Shown: piece after piece, positions 52,301 through 64,000 of the stretch
How positions within the stretch are numbered: position 1 is the first letter of the stretch
Layout of the letters: each line of letters begins with the position of its first letter
Source: Styela clava
Lineage: Eukaryota > Chordata > Ascidiacea > Stolidobranchia > Styelidae
DNA length: 64,000 nt
Direction of reading: 5' to 3'
Assembly (NCBI RefSeq): GCF_964204865.1
Contig: NC_135252.1
Location: forward strand, 16,637,383-16,701,382
Program-made: the position numbers and the translations under genes
The notes under the pieces: model-generated
What the model saw: the letters and a program-made list of their open reading frames with translations, nothing else
What the model was told of the DNA's origin: nothing
Databases searched by the model: none

Positions 52301-55300
52301 TGGATAATAAAACTTTCGAATTGACTATGTTAGCATCACAGACAGGTTAAAGTCTTGGGTTTGAATTCCATGCCCACGACCTCACTCAGGTTGTAACAAA
52401 TTAGGTATGTATGCAATGCAAAAATGGACAGATACCGGTCTTCTTACATATCAGTGGCCGCTTACAAATAGACTTGTTCAGAGTGAAAAACATGTTGAAC
52501 TTTTTTATGGAATAGTAGTCAGCTATTTTTAAATCTGACTCAGGTACTCCCGTAGTCTGTGTACCTGGTTAGGGTTAGGCCATAATTTTATTTTAATTTT
52601 CCTTATTTTAGTTCTATTAGGAGTTGGGGACTGTCTGTGTTAGAAAAGTGAATATACCCCTTGCCCATAGGTTTCAGTCCCTTTACACGACTTGATGTAA
52701 AGTAGGCGAACAAAATTAGTTATCTACATATTAGTACACACACTTCTGGACCGCCCTGATTCTCACAGCGTAAATGGAAAATTTTTATCCATGTTTCATA
52801 CTAGCCAGTGTATTTGAAACAAAATGTTTTCAAGTTGCTCGTAAACTGTTTTCTTTTTCCAGGAAGCCATTAATCAAGCTGACACTGAGAGTGGAAATTT
52901 ACAAAAAGTTATCAAAGGAGCAAATGAAACTATTATGTTGTGGGGGAATCTCAATAAAAATCCTCGATTCAAATCATTTACTTTTGAATCAGAAGCTTTT
53001 ACCTTTGACTTACCTAAACCATTGGCAATGGCTGAAATTGCAAGTATGTTTCCTTAATTTAATTGCAATACAATACTTTTTTTTCTTCAAAAACCTGATT
53101 ATATGGAATTCGCTACCTTATAGATGTTTCGGATCTCGCATCAATCATTGACATGTAATGCACCGGTACTCCCGTAGTATGTGTACCAGGTTAGGCTTAG
53201 GCCATAATTTCATAGCGATTTTCATTATTTCAGTTCTATTACGAGTTCGGGGAGTACCTGTGTTAGCCAAATGATTATACCCCCTGCCCATGTGTTTCAG
53301 TCCCTTTACACAACTTGATGTAAAGTAGGTGAACAAAATTAGTTATCTCCATATTGGTACACACACTTCTGGAGTGCCAATGTACCACCCCAATTCTGTA
53401 TAGTTTCAGAAGTTCTTTGCTTCTCAGTTGGCGCTGCTTACTTTACTCAGAAATGAGTCTCCTGTGCTTTTGAGTGACTTTTCTTTGGGCAAATTTTTTC
53501 AATAAAAATGACATTCTCACTTCAATATATCCTAGACTCAGTTAACTGTGAATCAAAATCTGATTCCATATCTTGTAATTTTACATAGCGATTGTCAACT
53601 GGGCCATAGTTTTTGTAAGTTCATAGTTCTGTTATTTTATTGACTAATTAAGCTCACAAAAGCTATTTTCTTCTGTGTGCCAGAGTTGGTGGCCCATACA
53701 TGAGTACCCTCCGAGTTTAACATTAAGTAAATTTTCATCAATCTTGTATCTTCTATTTTCAGTAAGAAACCTGACAACAAAATATGATTCTTATTCTCAC
53801 CAATGCTCAACATTTTATCCCAAGCAAAAAAAGGTTCAACCAGCAGGTAATGAAATTTTTTATGTCAGAGGTTGCCAAACTCATGACGCTTTTACTTTCT
53901 GTATTATAAATCATGACGCATTTGAAAGGTAATTTTTTGGGGGAAAATGAAAAATAAAATAATTAATTTTTATCTCGCTCGTTTAGTGCTTAACATGGAA
54001 AGATATAAAAAAAATTAATATTGTGAGAAGACTATATCAGGCATTCTCGTGTATTACATGGCTTAAATGTGCATGTACTCTGAAACTTTTTCTTACTAAT
54101 AAATTTTAATGTAAATTAATTGAAATTTTCAATTCATATTACACTGTTCTCTAAAATTGTCTATTCTAACAGAAGAAGAGGTCGTGAACCAGGAAGAAGG
54201 TAAACAGGAAGAAGTTGTTGAAGGAGAGAAAACAGAAGAAGGAGGAGAACAAGATGCAAATGAAACTAAGTCAACCGTTGATGATGGAAGAAAAGTGAGA
54301 TTTTTTTTAAAAATTAAAATAATTTTTTAATCTTGTATCCTGCAAAATTTATTAGACTATTTTAAAGTGACGCACTCACATATCCATTAATTAAATGCAC
54401 ATATGTTTTTAATAAGACTTTCCTTTTCGAAATTTTATAAAAATTGAGTCAAATTTTGTTTCCATTTTTATTTTCTGTAATTTGCATAGTAAAAAGTAAA
54501 TTTGTCATGAGTTTTGAAACATTTTTTTCACCCTGACATAAAATTCTTGCTTGATTTAATTTTATTGCTCTGTATGGTGGAAAATTGGACTACTGATTCG
54601 GCATATTGCTTTTATAGAATAATTACAGAATGAAATTGTGATTTAGTGTTCAATAGCAGAAAACTTTCTTTTTTGCATTGACTAGGTCAAATATACTGGT
54701 AGCATTTTTGTCAATAGTGATCTATTTATTGTTCAGAGTGCATTGAGCGAAACTGCTGGATCAACAAAAGAGGGAGAAGTGAAAGAAGTTGAGGGAGAGG
54801 AAACTAAAGAAGGTGAATTCAATTCAGAGAATATGATTTATGATCTTCATCTTTGCTGTTTGGCCTAACTTCTGGCGTCATAGGGGTTTTTATACTTCAT
54901 TTTCACACCTAAATTCCAACCAAACTTCTGTATAAGCAGCTGATCTTAAGTAAGGATGCACTACCATTTTTGGAACGAATGTAATCCTTCTGTTTTTACA
55001 TTGCGTACCCAATTTATTATGGCCTGATTGAGATGGTGGGTGGAGCCAGAGTTTACTTATTTTCATTAAAGATGGAGTCATGTTTTCCAACTGCCAGTAG
55101 TCTGAGTCGGAATTTTGAATTCACTGGACTCTAATTTTAATACCTTCAAAGGTGATCAAACTTCGAAGAATTCAAGCTTTTCCACAGCAACTCTAAAGGC
55201 TTTAAATTTACCAAGAATTAAAACAATCTGTGAAGGAGTCTTGCGTACTCTTTTTGTTATTCAAACTTGATTATCTCAGTTCGGAGTTTGAAGAGTTGAA

Positions 55301-58300
55301 ATTTTAGACAACCTAGAATTGGAATTATAATATTTGTCAACTAGAAGTCACGAGTCTATATGAAATTTTCCTCAACCCAGAGTCGAAGTGTAAATTTCTC
55401 CCAACTTTGCCTCCCCGTAACTGAGCACTTCTAATAAACAGGTGATGATGCAAGTACTCCTGCACCTGAAATAAAGATTGATGAAATCGATGAATTAGAT
55501 GATGATATTCTCGATGAAGACGTTGTTGATCTGAGACAATATCAACAGATAGGAGGAGTATTTCATGTTGATCTTGTAAAGCTTCCTCCACAACCAATAA
55601 CAGTGAAAGGTTGGACATTGCGTCAGGTGCAAAATTTTAAATGCTATTCTGCTTGATTTTTTTCAACAGATGTTTATCAATGATATTAATTCCCCATTTG
55701 ATAAATTAGTGCTTAAATTCAGATATCAAAGGGGAATTTGTAATCACTGAAAAAAATTATTGTTTATATTCCTGGTTATATTAATTTTATTAAGGTTGTT
55801 GATGAGCCAATCACAGTTGTTGAATATCCATCAGAAGCATTTGCACCTAAGCCGTCATCGCGTGCTGCATCTGCCAAGGAAGAAAACCGAGATACAGAGT
55901 CTCCTTCAAAATTTATATCAGAACAAACTCAACCTCCACTCGGACTTTCACTCCAGTTACCATCCGACGTCATGTTTTTTGAAGAACCTCAAGTTGCAAA
56001 ATGGGATCCAGAAGGTGAATATTAGAGATTGAAAGAGATTTATATCATCACATCATTTTCTTATCACATTATCAGGTTTTTCTTAATGCCAAGACAAATT
56101 ATTCTTTTTGTTGGGCCACTACATTGTCAACATTATGTAATCAGTGACACATTATTTGCCTTCTTCCAGACCTGTGTCAAAGTGTTTTCGTGGCAAGCTA
56201 ATATCACCCCATATTTGTCTTTGAAAATGGCTTAAACATAATTATGGCAAACTACCCGGTACTAATATGAGAATAGAGAATTTTTATTTCCGACCTGTAA
56301 TAGCAAAGTGAAACACATACTAAACATTTCTTGAATTAATTATTATTTCGCTTCGTGGGAAATTATTGAAACTGCATATCATCGACATCGATTCAATGTG
56401 ATAATATTGATACTCTAAGATGTGTCTAGATCCTTTTCCATTGTAACCAGACCAAAGACTGTAATCTGGTTATTAATTTTTTAGATTGTCATTGGAAAAC
56501 GACAGGAGTCAATGATATTGAATACACTGAAGAAACAAAAAGCCTTTCATTCAAAACTAGAAACTTTGGAACATTTTGTCTGATGCAAGATTCGCACGTC
56601 AACATGCCATTTCAGCAATGGGAACTTCGTCCACTTGGACTCAATCACACTTTACTCACAGTCACAGCAGCTATTGCAGAAACTTTTATTGAAATTAAGG
56701 TATGTTGCCCTGATGAGATAAATTAGTTGAAGACACCAATGACTACGATGAATAATAGGTTCTCCATTGTAAATATTCTTGTTCACTTCGAAATCAAATA
56801 GTCTGTTTTTTTGATATGCCAAAAATATTTGAAATATCACAGAAGCACAATATTTATCAGACTAATACTTTGCCGGATAAGAATTTTCAGACATGTTGCA
56901 AGTCATTTAACAAACTATATTTATATGAATGAAGAAGTTCAGTTAAAAAAAAAACATTTTTAGTTCGCATGATTCTCTGGATAGGGTTCGCCTTTAGTGA
57001 TTTTTCGCTTTTAAATCTTGACTCAGCATATAAAAAATTTAGATCTAACTTGTTTTAAAAATCATAAAAAATCCATTATTGATATGTCAATCGAAGTTTG
57101 AAACCGTGGAAAAACTAGTTTGAATACATAAAAATAAAAAAAATCTTTCGTTTTAAATGCTCAGGAATCTGAATGTAGATTACAAGCACCAGAAGATGTT
57201 GATGCTCGTGCAACTGAATTGAAACACTTGTATGAAAGATGGATGAGTCCCAGAGATCTTATGATTGGATTGAGACAAGCCGGAATAAATATTTTTCCTG
57301 CTGAGGATTCAAATAAATTTGTCAGCATACAGGAAAAGGTATTGTTTGTGTATTGTCTGAATAATTTAGATATCACGGCTGATATTAGCAACATCCTAAT
57401 CCAATATAGTTTATTTAGCTGTTGGCATTTCAGCGACTTGCAATATTGTTGCTCAGAAGATGAGCCTATACAGTATTACTTCTGAGTGCGTATTACTGTG
57501 GTTTGAGAAAAAATAAACTGGCAAGGTCACTTAGGACTAGAATATTGTATGTAACAGTACTGTCTACATTCAATCGTGCCAAACCTATCCTCTATCGAGT
57601 AAATAACTTCTGGGACATCCAGTAATAAGCAGAAAATTTGGTCAAAAAGCTGTTTTTTGAATTGAAACCAATTACCGTATATTTTCGCACATACGCCGAG
57701 TTTAAAACACAAAAAAAAAGTTGCCAAACTAAGGGGGCGGCTTATACTCGCATACCTCAGATTGCATAAAAAATTCGACTCATTCGCGCATGACTTTGAT
57801 CACGCAACGAGATTGACATTTAGCTAACTTGCCGGTAATTCCAAACGCTTCAAACCGCACCAAGTTCTCACGATAAAGAACGCACACACACAATCGCTTG
57901 TGCCGGTGTGATTGTCTCATCATACAGCTGATGGCTCGTACAGTCTGTGATTGGTTGTTAAACACGTGACGCTTGTACAGTCTGATTGGCGTCGATTTAC
58001 GGCCAGCGTTTCGTGGTGAAACGTTATCATTTAGTGCACTATCGCGGTACAACGCAAGTAACGGCGCCCTCATTTTGATCACCTTTACGATATGTTATCC
58101 TTTTCAGTTGCGCTGATAAAGACTCTTATCTCCGTTATAATTGAAATATTTACCATTACATATGCATGACATCGCTTACGCTGTTGAGGTGATGACACAA
58201 TATTTAAAATTGAATGATAAATAAAATTATTCAAATCGCATTACGGAGCAACATCGAAATAATGGAGCTTGTAAATATGTCACAAAATGACATTCATTCT

Positions 58301-61002
58301 AGGACGTTTGAAAATCCTTTTAATAGCAACTTCCGAATCAGCGATTTATAAGAATGTGTTAATACAACATTCGATTTAAAAGAAATTGTTTTATGCTGAT
58401 CCCTTCTGTTTTATCCCTTCATTAATACAAATCACCGCGCATTGAAAAGCAATATAGACGTTATTAACATAAATTTACAAGTAAGAATCAGGTAGAATAA
58501 TACTCACAGTCACATCATTAATTCTTAACAATAAAACCGTAATTTCAATTATTTTGAACAACCATTTAACTGAAAAGTTGAAATAACATATGAATATGGT
58601 GTGATAAATATTGCTGTACGTCCATGGGTTAGGCAACAGCTGTGTTTTCCGTTTTTTTCCTGAATCAGCAAAACGGAAGGGTCATAAATCAATTACGTTA
58701 TCTCGTGGTAGCGTTTTCTTTCTGAAGTGCCGATATCGGGCAGGAAGTGCTTCCCACGTTTTTGTTTTTAAAGGATTAACACAAATAACAGCTGGTATAC
58801 AAAGTCAATTAAATAATCGGCAGACACTTTGGCATACATTATAAAATATATCAGCCCATATATGAAGCTTACACAAATCATGTTTGAGAAGACTTGCGAA
58901 AAATAACCAAATTTATTGCCGTTGCCGCTCAGGATATCTCGACTACGTTAATATAAAATAAGGATTGTAAAATATTTTCAATCAAAAATGTTCTCATGTC
59001 ATACATTCGGTACTTCAAGTCGGCGCTGATTTAATTCCTTTTATGTTGACAATAATCCGCAAAGTGCTGTCTTCCATTACGATTTGTAGAAACGGCGTAT
59101 ATGCGAATTTTTATAAATTCACTATTTTGAAGCTGGTATTAGGGAGTCGGCTTATTCGCGAGATAGGCGTAATTTCGAGAAAATACGTATCTTTAGAGTT
59201 TAGATTAAAGCATATTTATTTTGAGTGTGACCAAAAGAGTAATTGAAATGCTTTCTAGATATTGTAAACAATTCTCAATCTAATTTCAAGTAATTCCAAG
59301 TACAATCTCTCTGTACTTTGCACTCAACATTATCTTATTTACTGAAAGCTATACGTTTTGATATCGTAAAACCTAGATTCTATGTCAGAAGTCGTGCGTA
59401 AAATAACGTTATTGTAACAGCTATAAGTGAAAAGCCTTTTGTTTGTCACTCGAATAATGAATACTGTTGTTTCTTTTTCCACCCTAAGGTGCTAGATTTG
59501 GAAGAAATTTATGAGCAAATGGGATTATTATCATCAGCTTTTGCTTTCTGTTGGAGCAAATGGAATGCATCAGTCACAAAAAATCAGATTGTGTTACAGG
59601 TAATATCTTTTTCCATACACTGGTGTTATCATATATGAAAAATCATATCGTTTTTATGATATTTACTACCGAAGAACAGAACAACAAAGAGGTATACTTG
59701 AGAAAATTATTATTTTATCTTTGATTTGGGGCAAAATGGCATGAGCATGTTTTGGACATGTTTGACACATTCCACAGAGTGTTTCATATAGTAGTATAAT
59801 CATACTCCTGTATTATCAATTCAGCTTACAATCAATCCATATGACCTGGTGACATGTTGTTGACGTTATTGTGCTAATTTTACACATATTGAAACGGACT
59901 GTATTCTTCTGCCTCATAGTTTTTTTTACTCCTGATCACATTTTCTTCAAGTCTCACATTAGTCTGCATTTACTGCAGGCCTACGCACCACCATATTTCT
60001 ATTTGATTACAGTTACTCCTGATAAGTCCTTACTTTTGAGAATGTGCATGATCTAGCTCCAAGCAAATTTTTTTTATGAAATTCTGATATCCAAATCTAA
60101 TACTTGTCCGATATGAATTTTCAGGTGGCACCATGGTTGGGACATGGTGACACAAGGAAGATGGAGGCACCACCAACTGATGTGTTTGTTGCTCCTGTCC
60201 CTCCAGCTCCTAAGATAACAGAAGATGACTGGAGTTTATTCTTGGTGGATGAAAGAAAAACACACAGGTGAGGTGGAACAAGGTCATGTGTAGGATTTAG
60301 TATTGTAAGTTTTATTCTATTTTGCCAAATTCACACTCAACACGTCTGTACTAAAAATGATATTTTGATTTTGTGGCAAAAATTTTATTTTTAATGTTGC
60401 AATATCAATGGGATAATGAATAAATAAATTTATCATTAAATGTCACTGGTGCTATACAAAATCATTCCTTGAGTCGTGTATGCCAAGGGTTCCCACTCTC
60501 AACCATTATGTTCTTTTGATATGCTTCCTACAGTTGTAATTTGGAGATAAATGCAGCACATGGTTGGGCATGTTGATCGCATTTTCATCAAGACTAAAAG
60601 AGACATACCTGCGTATTTATTTCGATTAAAATGCAATACAACGTACACAATTTAATAGTAACTTTCTCAAGGTAACAGTCCTCAGGCCATACCTAATGTA
60701 AAACACTTAGGATCATTTGAACTACGCAGACGAGCATTTATAAATTATTGTTCTACACAAAAATACTCATCATTAACAGGCTGGAGATAACTGAATATGA
60801 CGATGATTTTCTACCTACTCATTCGCCCGGTGCCGAATTTCACTCCGATCTAATGCATGCAGTTATAGAAACACCGTTTTTGGAAAAACCTCATTTGCCT
60901 GTGAAAGACCAAGTACTCGATCGTATTAATTCTTCCGATAAAGTTTTTGTACATACTGTGATGACCTTATTGAAAGCAACAAAGTGCATTACATATTCAT
61001 AG
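49361..61002 (+). CDS. DNAI7: DNAI7/CASC1 (IC97), axonemal inner-arm dynein subunit, 776 aa
   Basis: Homologue of DNAI7 (CASC1; Chlamydomonas IC97), a tubulin-binding subunit of inner-arm dynein I1/f in motile cilia and flagella. Sixteen exons: 49361-49363, 49469-49633, 50345-50488, 51134-51271, 51853-51999, 52863-53043, 53763-53846, 54173-54294, 54737-54812, 55442-55626, 55795-56014, 56485-56699, 57165-57338, 59489-59599, 60125-60267, 60780-61002. All joins keep frame; 2331 nt with stop. Exon 1 supplies only the ATG. Residues 2-104 are Lys/Glu-rich and coiled-coil-like. A conserved N-terminal block runs to about 287 (WGRYMRCDGSPDP near 105; LTTKYDSY near 263). Residues 288-353 form an acidic, probably disordered linker. 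The conserved core follows, with VVDLRQYQQIGGVFHVD (382-398), HVNMPFQQWELRPL near 528 and LYERWMSPRDL near 583. The protein ends in LLKATKCITYS, like the family C-terminus. I see no truncation. Human DNAI7 is of similar length. Confidence 0.93.
50021..50205. repeat. Degenerate AAGTC/GAGTC-rich repeat in DNAI7 intron 2
   Basis: The words AAGTC, GAGTC and CAAGTC recur many times at irregular spacing, for example GAGCCAAGTCGAGTCACAGG near 50034. This is a decayed short tandem repeat of a kind widespread in animal genomes. No coding role is apparent. Confidence 0.5.
52541..52758. mobile_element. Foldback-family repeat in DNAI7 intron 5
   Basis: It starts GGTACTCCCGTAGTCTGTGT and ends ACACACACTTCTGGACCGCC, imperfect inverted repeats. 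Inside is GGTTAGGGTTAGGCCATAAT, shared with the element at 19783-20008. It aligns along its whole length with the copy at 53165-53378 in the next intron, with many substitutions. Confidence 0.7.
53165..53378. mobile_element. Foldback-family repeat in DNAI7 intron 6
   Basis: Second copy of the 52541-52758 repeat in the same orientation. It starts GGTACTCCCGTAGTATGTGT and ends GGTACACACACTTCTGGAGT, again inverted. The shared interior includes CAGTCCCTTTACAC and a CTTGATGTAAAGTAGG stretch. Independent insertions in adjacent introns are more likely than one duplication, because the intervening exon 6 is single. Confidence 0.7.
57673..59188. mobile_element. Probable 1.5-kb DNA transposon in DNAI7 intron 13
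   Basis: The left end reads TACCGTATATTTTCGCAC and the inverted right end TACGTATTTTCTCG. Both ends contain a subterminal hairpin-forming pair: CATACGCCGAG with GGGGGCGGCTTATACTCGC at the left, and CGGCGTATATGCG with AGTCGGCTTATTCGCG at the right. The interior has no recognised transposase; a 100-codon minus-strand frame (57780-58082) is not assignable. It makes intron 13 the largest of the gene. The boundaries are approximate. Confidence 0.45.
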
Positions 61003-63179
61003 ATTTTTCGTACTGCATGATTTTATTTAAATTTTTAAAAATTTATATTTTATACAAGGAATTGTTTCACATGATTGAGGCTATTTTTGGCTGTACACCC
61101 CGGAGTGGAGAGATATAAAGGGACTGATGCAATTAATATATTTTAGATAATTCAGCATGCCCAGGTTTTATGTCTTACTTCAAACTGCTTCGCCGATAGT
61201 GTCGCTAAAAGTTCATTTCCTGATTTTATAATAAAATAGGAAAGTTGACACAGAGTAATTTTAACAGAATCGCACACTCTTTACCAGAGGATTAAGCTTC
61301 CAGCCCTCAATAAAATACAACTCTGCTCACAAGTAGTGATTTAAATCACCATCATTGGTCCTATAGCCAATGAAGATTCTTTTTTCAGGCTAAGTGAGTG
61401 CTGCTGCTAAAGTGGTATGTGACGTAATGGTGGAAATAAATCTGTTATTATCACAAATTTTCTCCTATTTACATCTGGCCTTTGTATAAATTGCATGTCA
61501 AATCAGTCAGTTCGTAAAACAACCTTGAATTTTAATACTAAGTTGCCTGGCATGATGTCATATCATCTGATTTTATATTATTCATCATTCTATTCTCTAT
61601 CGTTCAAGCAGCCCTTGGCATCACAATGGGCTGTCCACAACTTTGCTACAACCTTTGTTTCGCCAAAGGCACTATTGCAACTTGCAAGATCATATACTGG
61701 AGTCCATTTTTGAGCAGATTGTTTCGATGGACACCATAAATACATGCACACCGTCTCGATACTATGTCGTCACTCGTCATGTATGTTGTTTTAAATTTTA
61801 ACAAATGCTCTACCTATATGATATACCTGTCTGCAAATACATCTTGCAAAAGCATAAGCAAAAAACATTATATTTGACATCTTTTAAAACAGTCCCAAAA
61901 ACTTGTGCACTCGAATACTGGACATGATATTGCATTCGATATCACAATAATTATTTGACGAGCAAATGGTCAGTTCACACGACGCAAGTGTGCGATTGTC
62001 AGTGGAATGGAAGTAGTTATGATATGAAGTTATGATAGACCACGGGATGATAAGTGAAATGCTAAAGCTAGACAGAGTTTTCATAGTATATGAAAATTAA
62101 GCAGCAATTAGACATGAGCTGTCTTGGAGAACATTGTAAACCTCATTAACCGTGGTACTTACATAATTTGTTCCGATAGGCTCTAATTGTACTCTGGCAT
62201 TATTCAATTAATATTGGAGCTAGAGTCATCATTTTATACTCTCAGAGTCTGGTGAAGACCAAAGCTCTGTGCCTCTGTTGGCAATGCATACTAAAATGTG
62301 CTGAAAAGTAACTCCAAATACTTCAATACGGATTACCTATGGAATTGCAACAAATAAGGCGACATGAATCGAAAAAATAGTATGGTAATTACTTCGTGAA
62401 ATCATTGATTACTATGTGTTAGGATCAAATAAAAAGACATCAAGAGAATTTGATAAAATAGTATTAAACAAGGCAAAAATAATATTAAGCAGATTAAAAG
62501 GAAAGAAAATATTTAATATTATCATTATTTACAAGTATTCACACGAAGACAAAGATAAGCTTCGAATGCACAACCTTTAGTCCACGTGTGTATGTGCAGA
62601 AACTTCTTACAGAAATGATTTTGTGAATGAACACAAAATGAAGTTCACTTCCTACTTCTTTGAAAGTTCAAAGTCCAACACATTTATTTCATAAGAGGCA
62701 CTTTGGTAACATCAAATCATAATAGTGAGTATTGAACAAATAAATGTGCTGTTACAAACAGATGCATTTTACTTCGCTAGTGAATTTAATTTACTAAAAA
62801 CAATGAAAACAGATTTTCTGGCATAATTCAGATTGGTTTCTTATATAAGCATACAAATTGATCAGCCTTAAAATCCATTCAACCCTTCTCTTCCCAGTTC
62901 CAGAAAGATTGAGCGAACTGAAAATCACTATTTCAATATGAAAAATGATGATTTCAAAATCTTTTGTCAAGGTGAGATAGACATTACCTCATACTGTTAT
63001 CAAAGTATAACCCACATATAGATTTCAAAATTGAATATAGCAAAAGCACTGATATTAGATCATAATATAATAAAAATACAACCATGAGGCAGGATGTAAG
63101 CAAAATAGACATATTGAATATTTTTATCTCCATGAATACAGGTTTATGAAACTGGTAAGTTTATGTTGTAACCTACATG
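61003..63179. other. DNAI7 3' flank and intergenic DNA
   Basis: No further gene is recognised. Plus-strand AATAAA hexamers near 61231 and 61309 could end the DNAI7 transcript, giving a 3' UTR of about 0.2-0.3 kb. The short frames at 61495-61713 and 61884-62084 have no family resemblance. Confidence 0.4.
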
Positions 63180-63440
63180 CAGGGCTGGGGAGCCGGAGCC
63201 GTGGTGATTTGTTGGGGCTGGAGCATTTAGAGATGGAGGTGAAGTAGCTCCAGTTCAAGTAAATTGATCCCGTTCAGCTTATATTTTCAAGTTGAATTTT
63301 AGAATGTGAGACACTGATATCATGGTTGTTTAATCCCACTTTCCCAAAACCTTATTTCAGCTAATATTTCATGGTACAAAGTGAAAAAGTTAGGCTCTGG
63401 AGCGCAGCTATTATGATTTGAAATGAGTCCCCCAGTCCTG
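63180..63440. mobile_element. 261-bp hAT-like MITE, aged
   Basis: The ends are CAGGGCTGGGGAGCC and CCCCCAGTCCTG, which are imperfect inverted repeats. The flanking 8-mers CCTACATG and CTTCCATG agree at six of eight positions, as for a decayed hAT target duplication. The interior is rich in GGAG words and non-coding. Confidence 0.55.
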
Positions 63441-64000
63441 CTTCCATGTCTGTTTACAGTATGTATGTTCCAAAATTTTTGATTAATTCAATCCAATTTT
63501 CACATTAACAAGGAACATTCGAGACCTACAGGAATTAGTGCAAGGTAATATAATAACATTTATTGGTATGAAATAAGAATCAAAAAGTTATCGATAATAA
63601 GAATAAAATTGCAAAATATATAGGATAATGATTAGTTCAGAATTAAGTAAACATAATTTCGCACTTGGAAACATAGGTTATTGTCGGCCAAGTATGAAGT
63701 ATGTAAAAATCAAGTCAAAAATAGAATTTCACATGATTCACATTTGGTCCACACAAAACTAAACCAAGAAAAAGATGGACGTAATTTAATTCATTGGCGA
63801 AAAAATAAATCTTAATTGATCTGATTATCAATTTAATTGATTATTTCAACATAGTTGAAATATACTGTTGATAGGAAAAGATGAAGTTAGGAGAAAATCA
63901 TGAAATTAAATTAGTATTTACCGTAATTATCACCATATAATAAACAAAAACAATTTGCTGCCTTGGGGTAGGGATGTCCATCAATTGTCTGTGCAAAATA
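63441..64000. other. Intergenic DNA to window end
   Basis: AT-rich sequence in which I see no gene, RNA or repeat. Confidence 0.35.

Noticed and set aside
52300-52400. tRNA-like GGGTTTGAATTCC in DNAI7 intron 5
   Set aside because: The B-box match is imperfect and no A box lies at the right distance.
53867-53900. hAT-like end CAGAGGTTGCCAAACTC in DNAI7 intron 7
   Set aside because: The similarity is short and no second terminus was found.
55337-56032. Open frames at 55337-55618 (minus) and 55760-56032 (plus)
   Set aside because: Both are other-frame shadows of DNAI7 exons 10 and 11.
1-64000. Search for operons, CRISPR arrays, ribosome binding sites or a defence-type gene cluster
   Set aside because: The window is clearly eukaryotic, with spliced genes and animal protein families. 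No repeat array has CRISPR geometry, and no multi-gene novel system is evident.

Overview
This is an AT-rich animal (metazoan) genomic window. Its genes are interrupted by GT-AG introns, there are no long uninterrupted reading frames, and many short DNA transposons lie in introns and intergenic DNA. I read six protein-coding genes, joining exons by hand at consensus splice sites with reading frame kept throughout. The organism is not stated. Multi-exon tetraspanins, an axonemal dynein gene, a tRNA-derived SINE and small hAT and mariner-type elements fit a marine invertebrate. A tunicate is my best guess, but that is inference.

From about 2.2 to 38.0 kb, five tetraspanin genes lie in tandem, all on the minus strand. 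Coding spans are T1 2190-6881, T2 15507-19285, T3 22522-25277, T4 30448-32273 and T5 35719-37973. Each has five coding exons with every intron in phase 0 and the same division of the protein: TM1 start / rest of TM1, small loop and TM2 / TM3 and start of the large loop / large cysteine-rich loop and most of TM4 / end of TM4 and tail. They clearly arose by tandem duplication. T4 and T5 are the closest pair, and T1 is the most compact. T2, T3 and T4 end in a tyrosine motif like the CD63 endosomal sorting signal; T1 and T5 do not. T4 has also lost cysteines at two juxtamembrane pairs.

From about 38 to 49.2 kb I find no gene. This stretch holds a 164-bp foldback element, a 726-bp hAT-type element with an exact 8-bp target duplication, and a 64-bp tandem duplication.

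From 49.36 to 61.0 kb, on the plus strand, is a complete 16-exon gene for the axonemal dynein-associated protein DNAI7 (CASC1, IC97), 776 residues. Its first coding exon contributes only the ATG, and an RFX X-box-like site lies about 105 bp upstream, as expected for a motile-cilium gene. Its introns hold several transposon-derived repeats. The remainder, to 64.0 kb, has no recognisable gene.

Other structure includes an almost identical 1821-bp tandem duplication (9048-12689), a tRNA-derived SINE inside T1, and a family of foldback elements present in at least four copies. The tetraspanin array and the DNAI7 gene are transcribed divergently and show no functional link.
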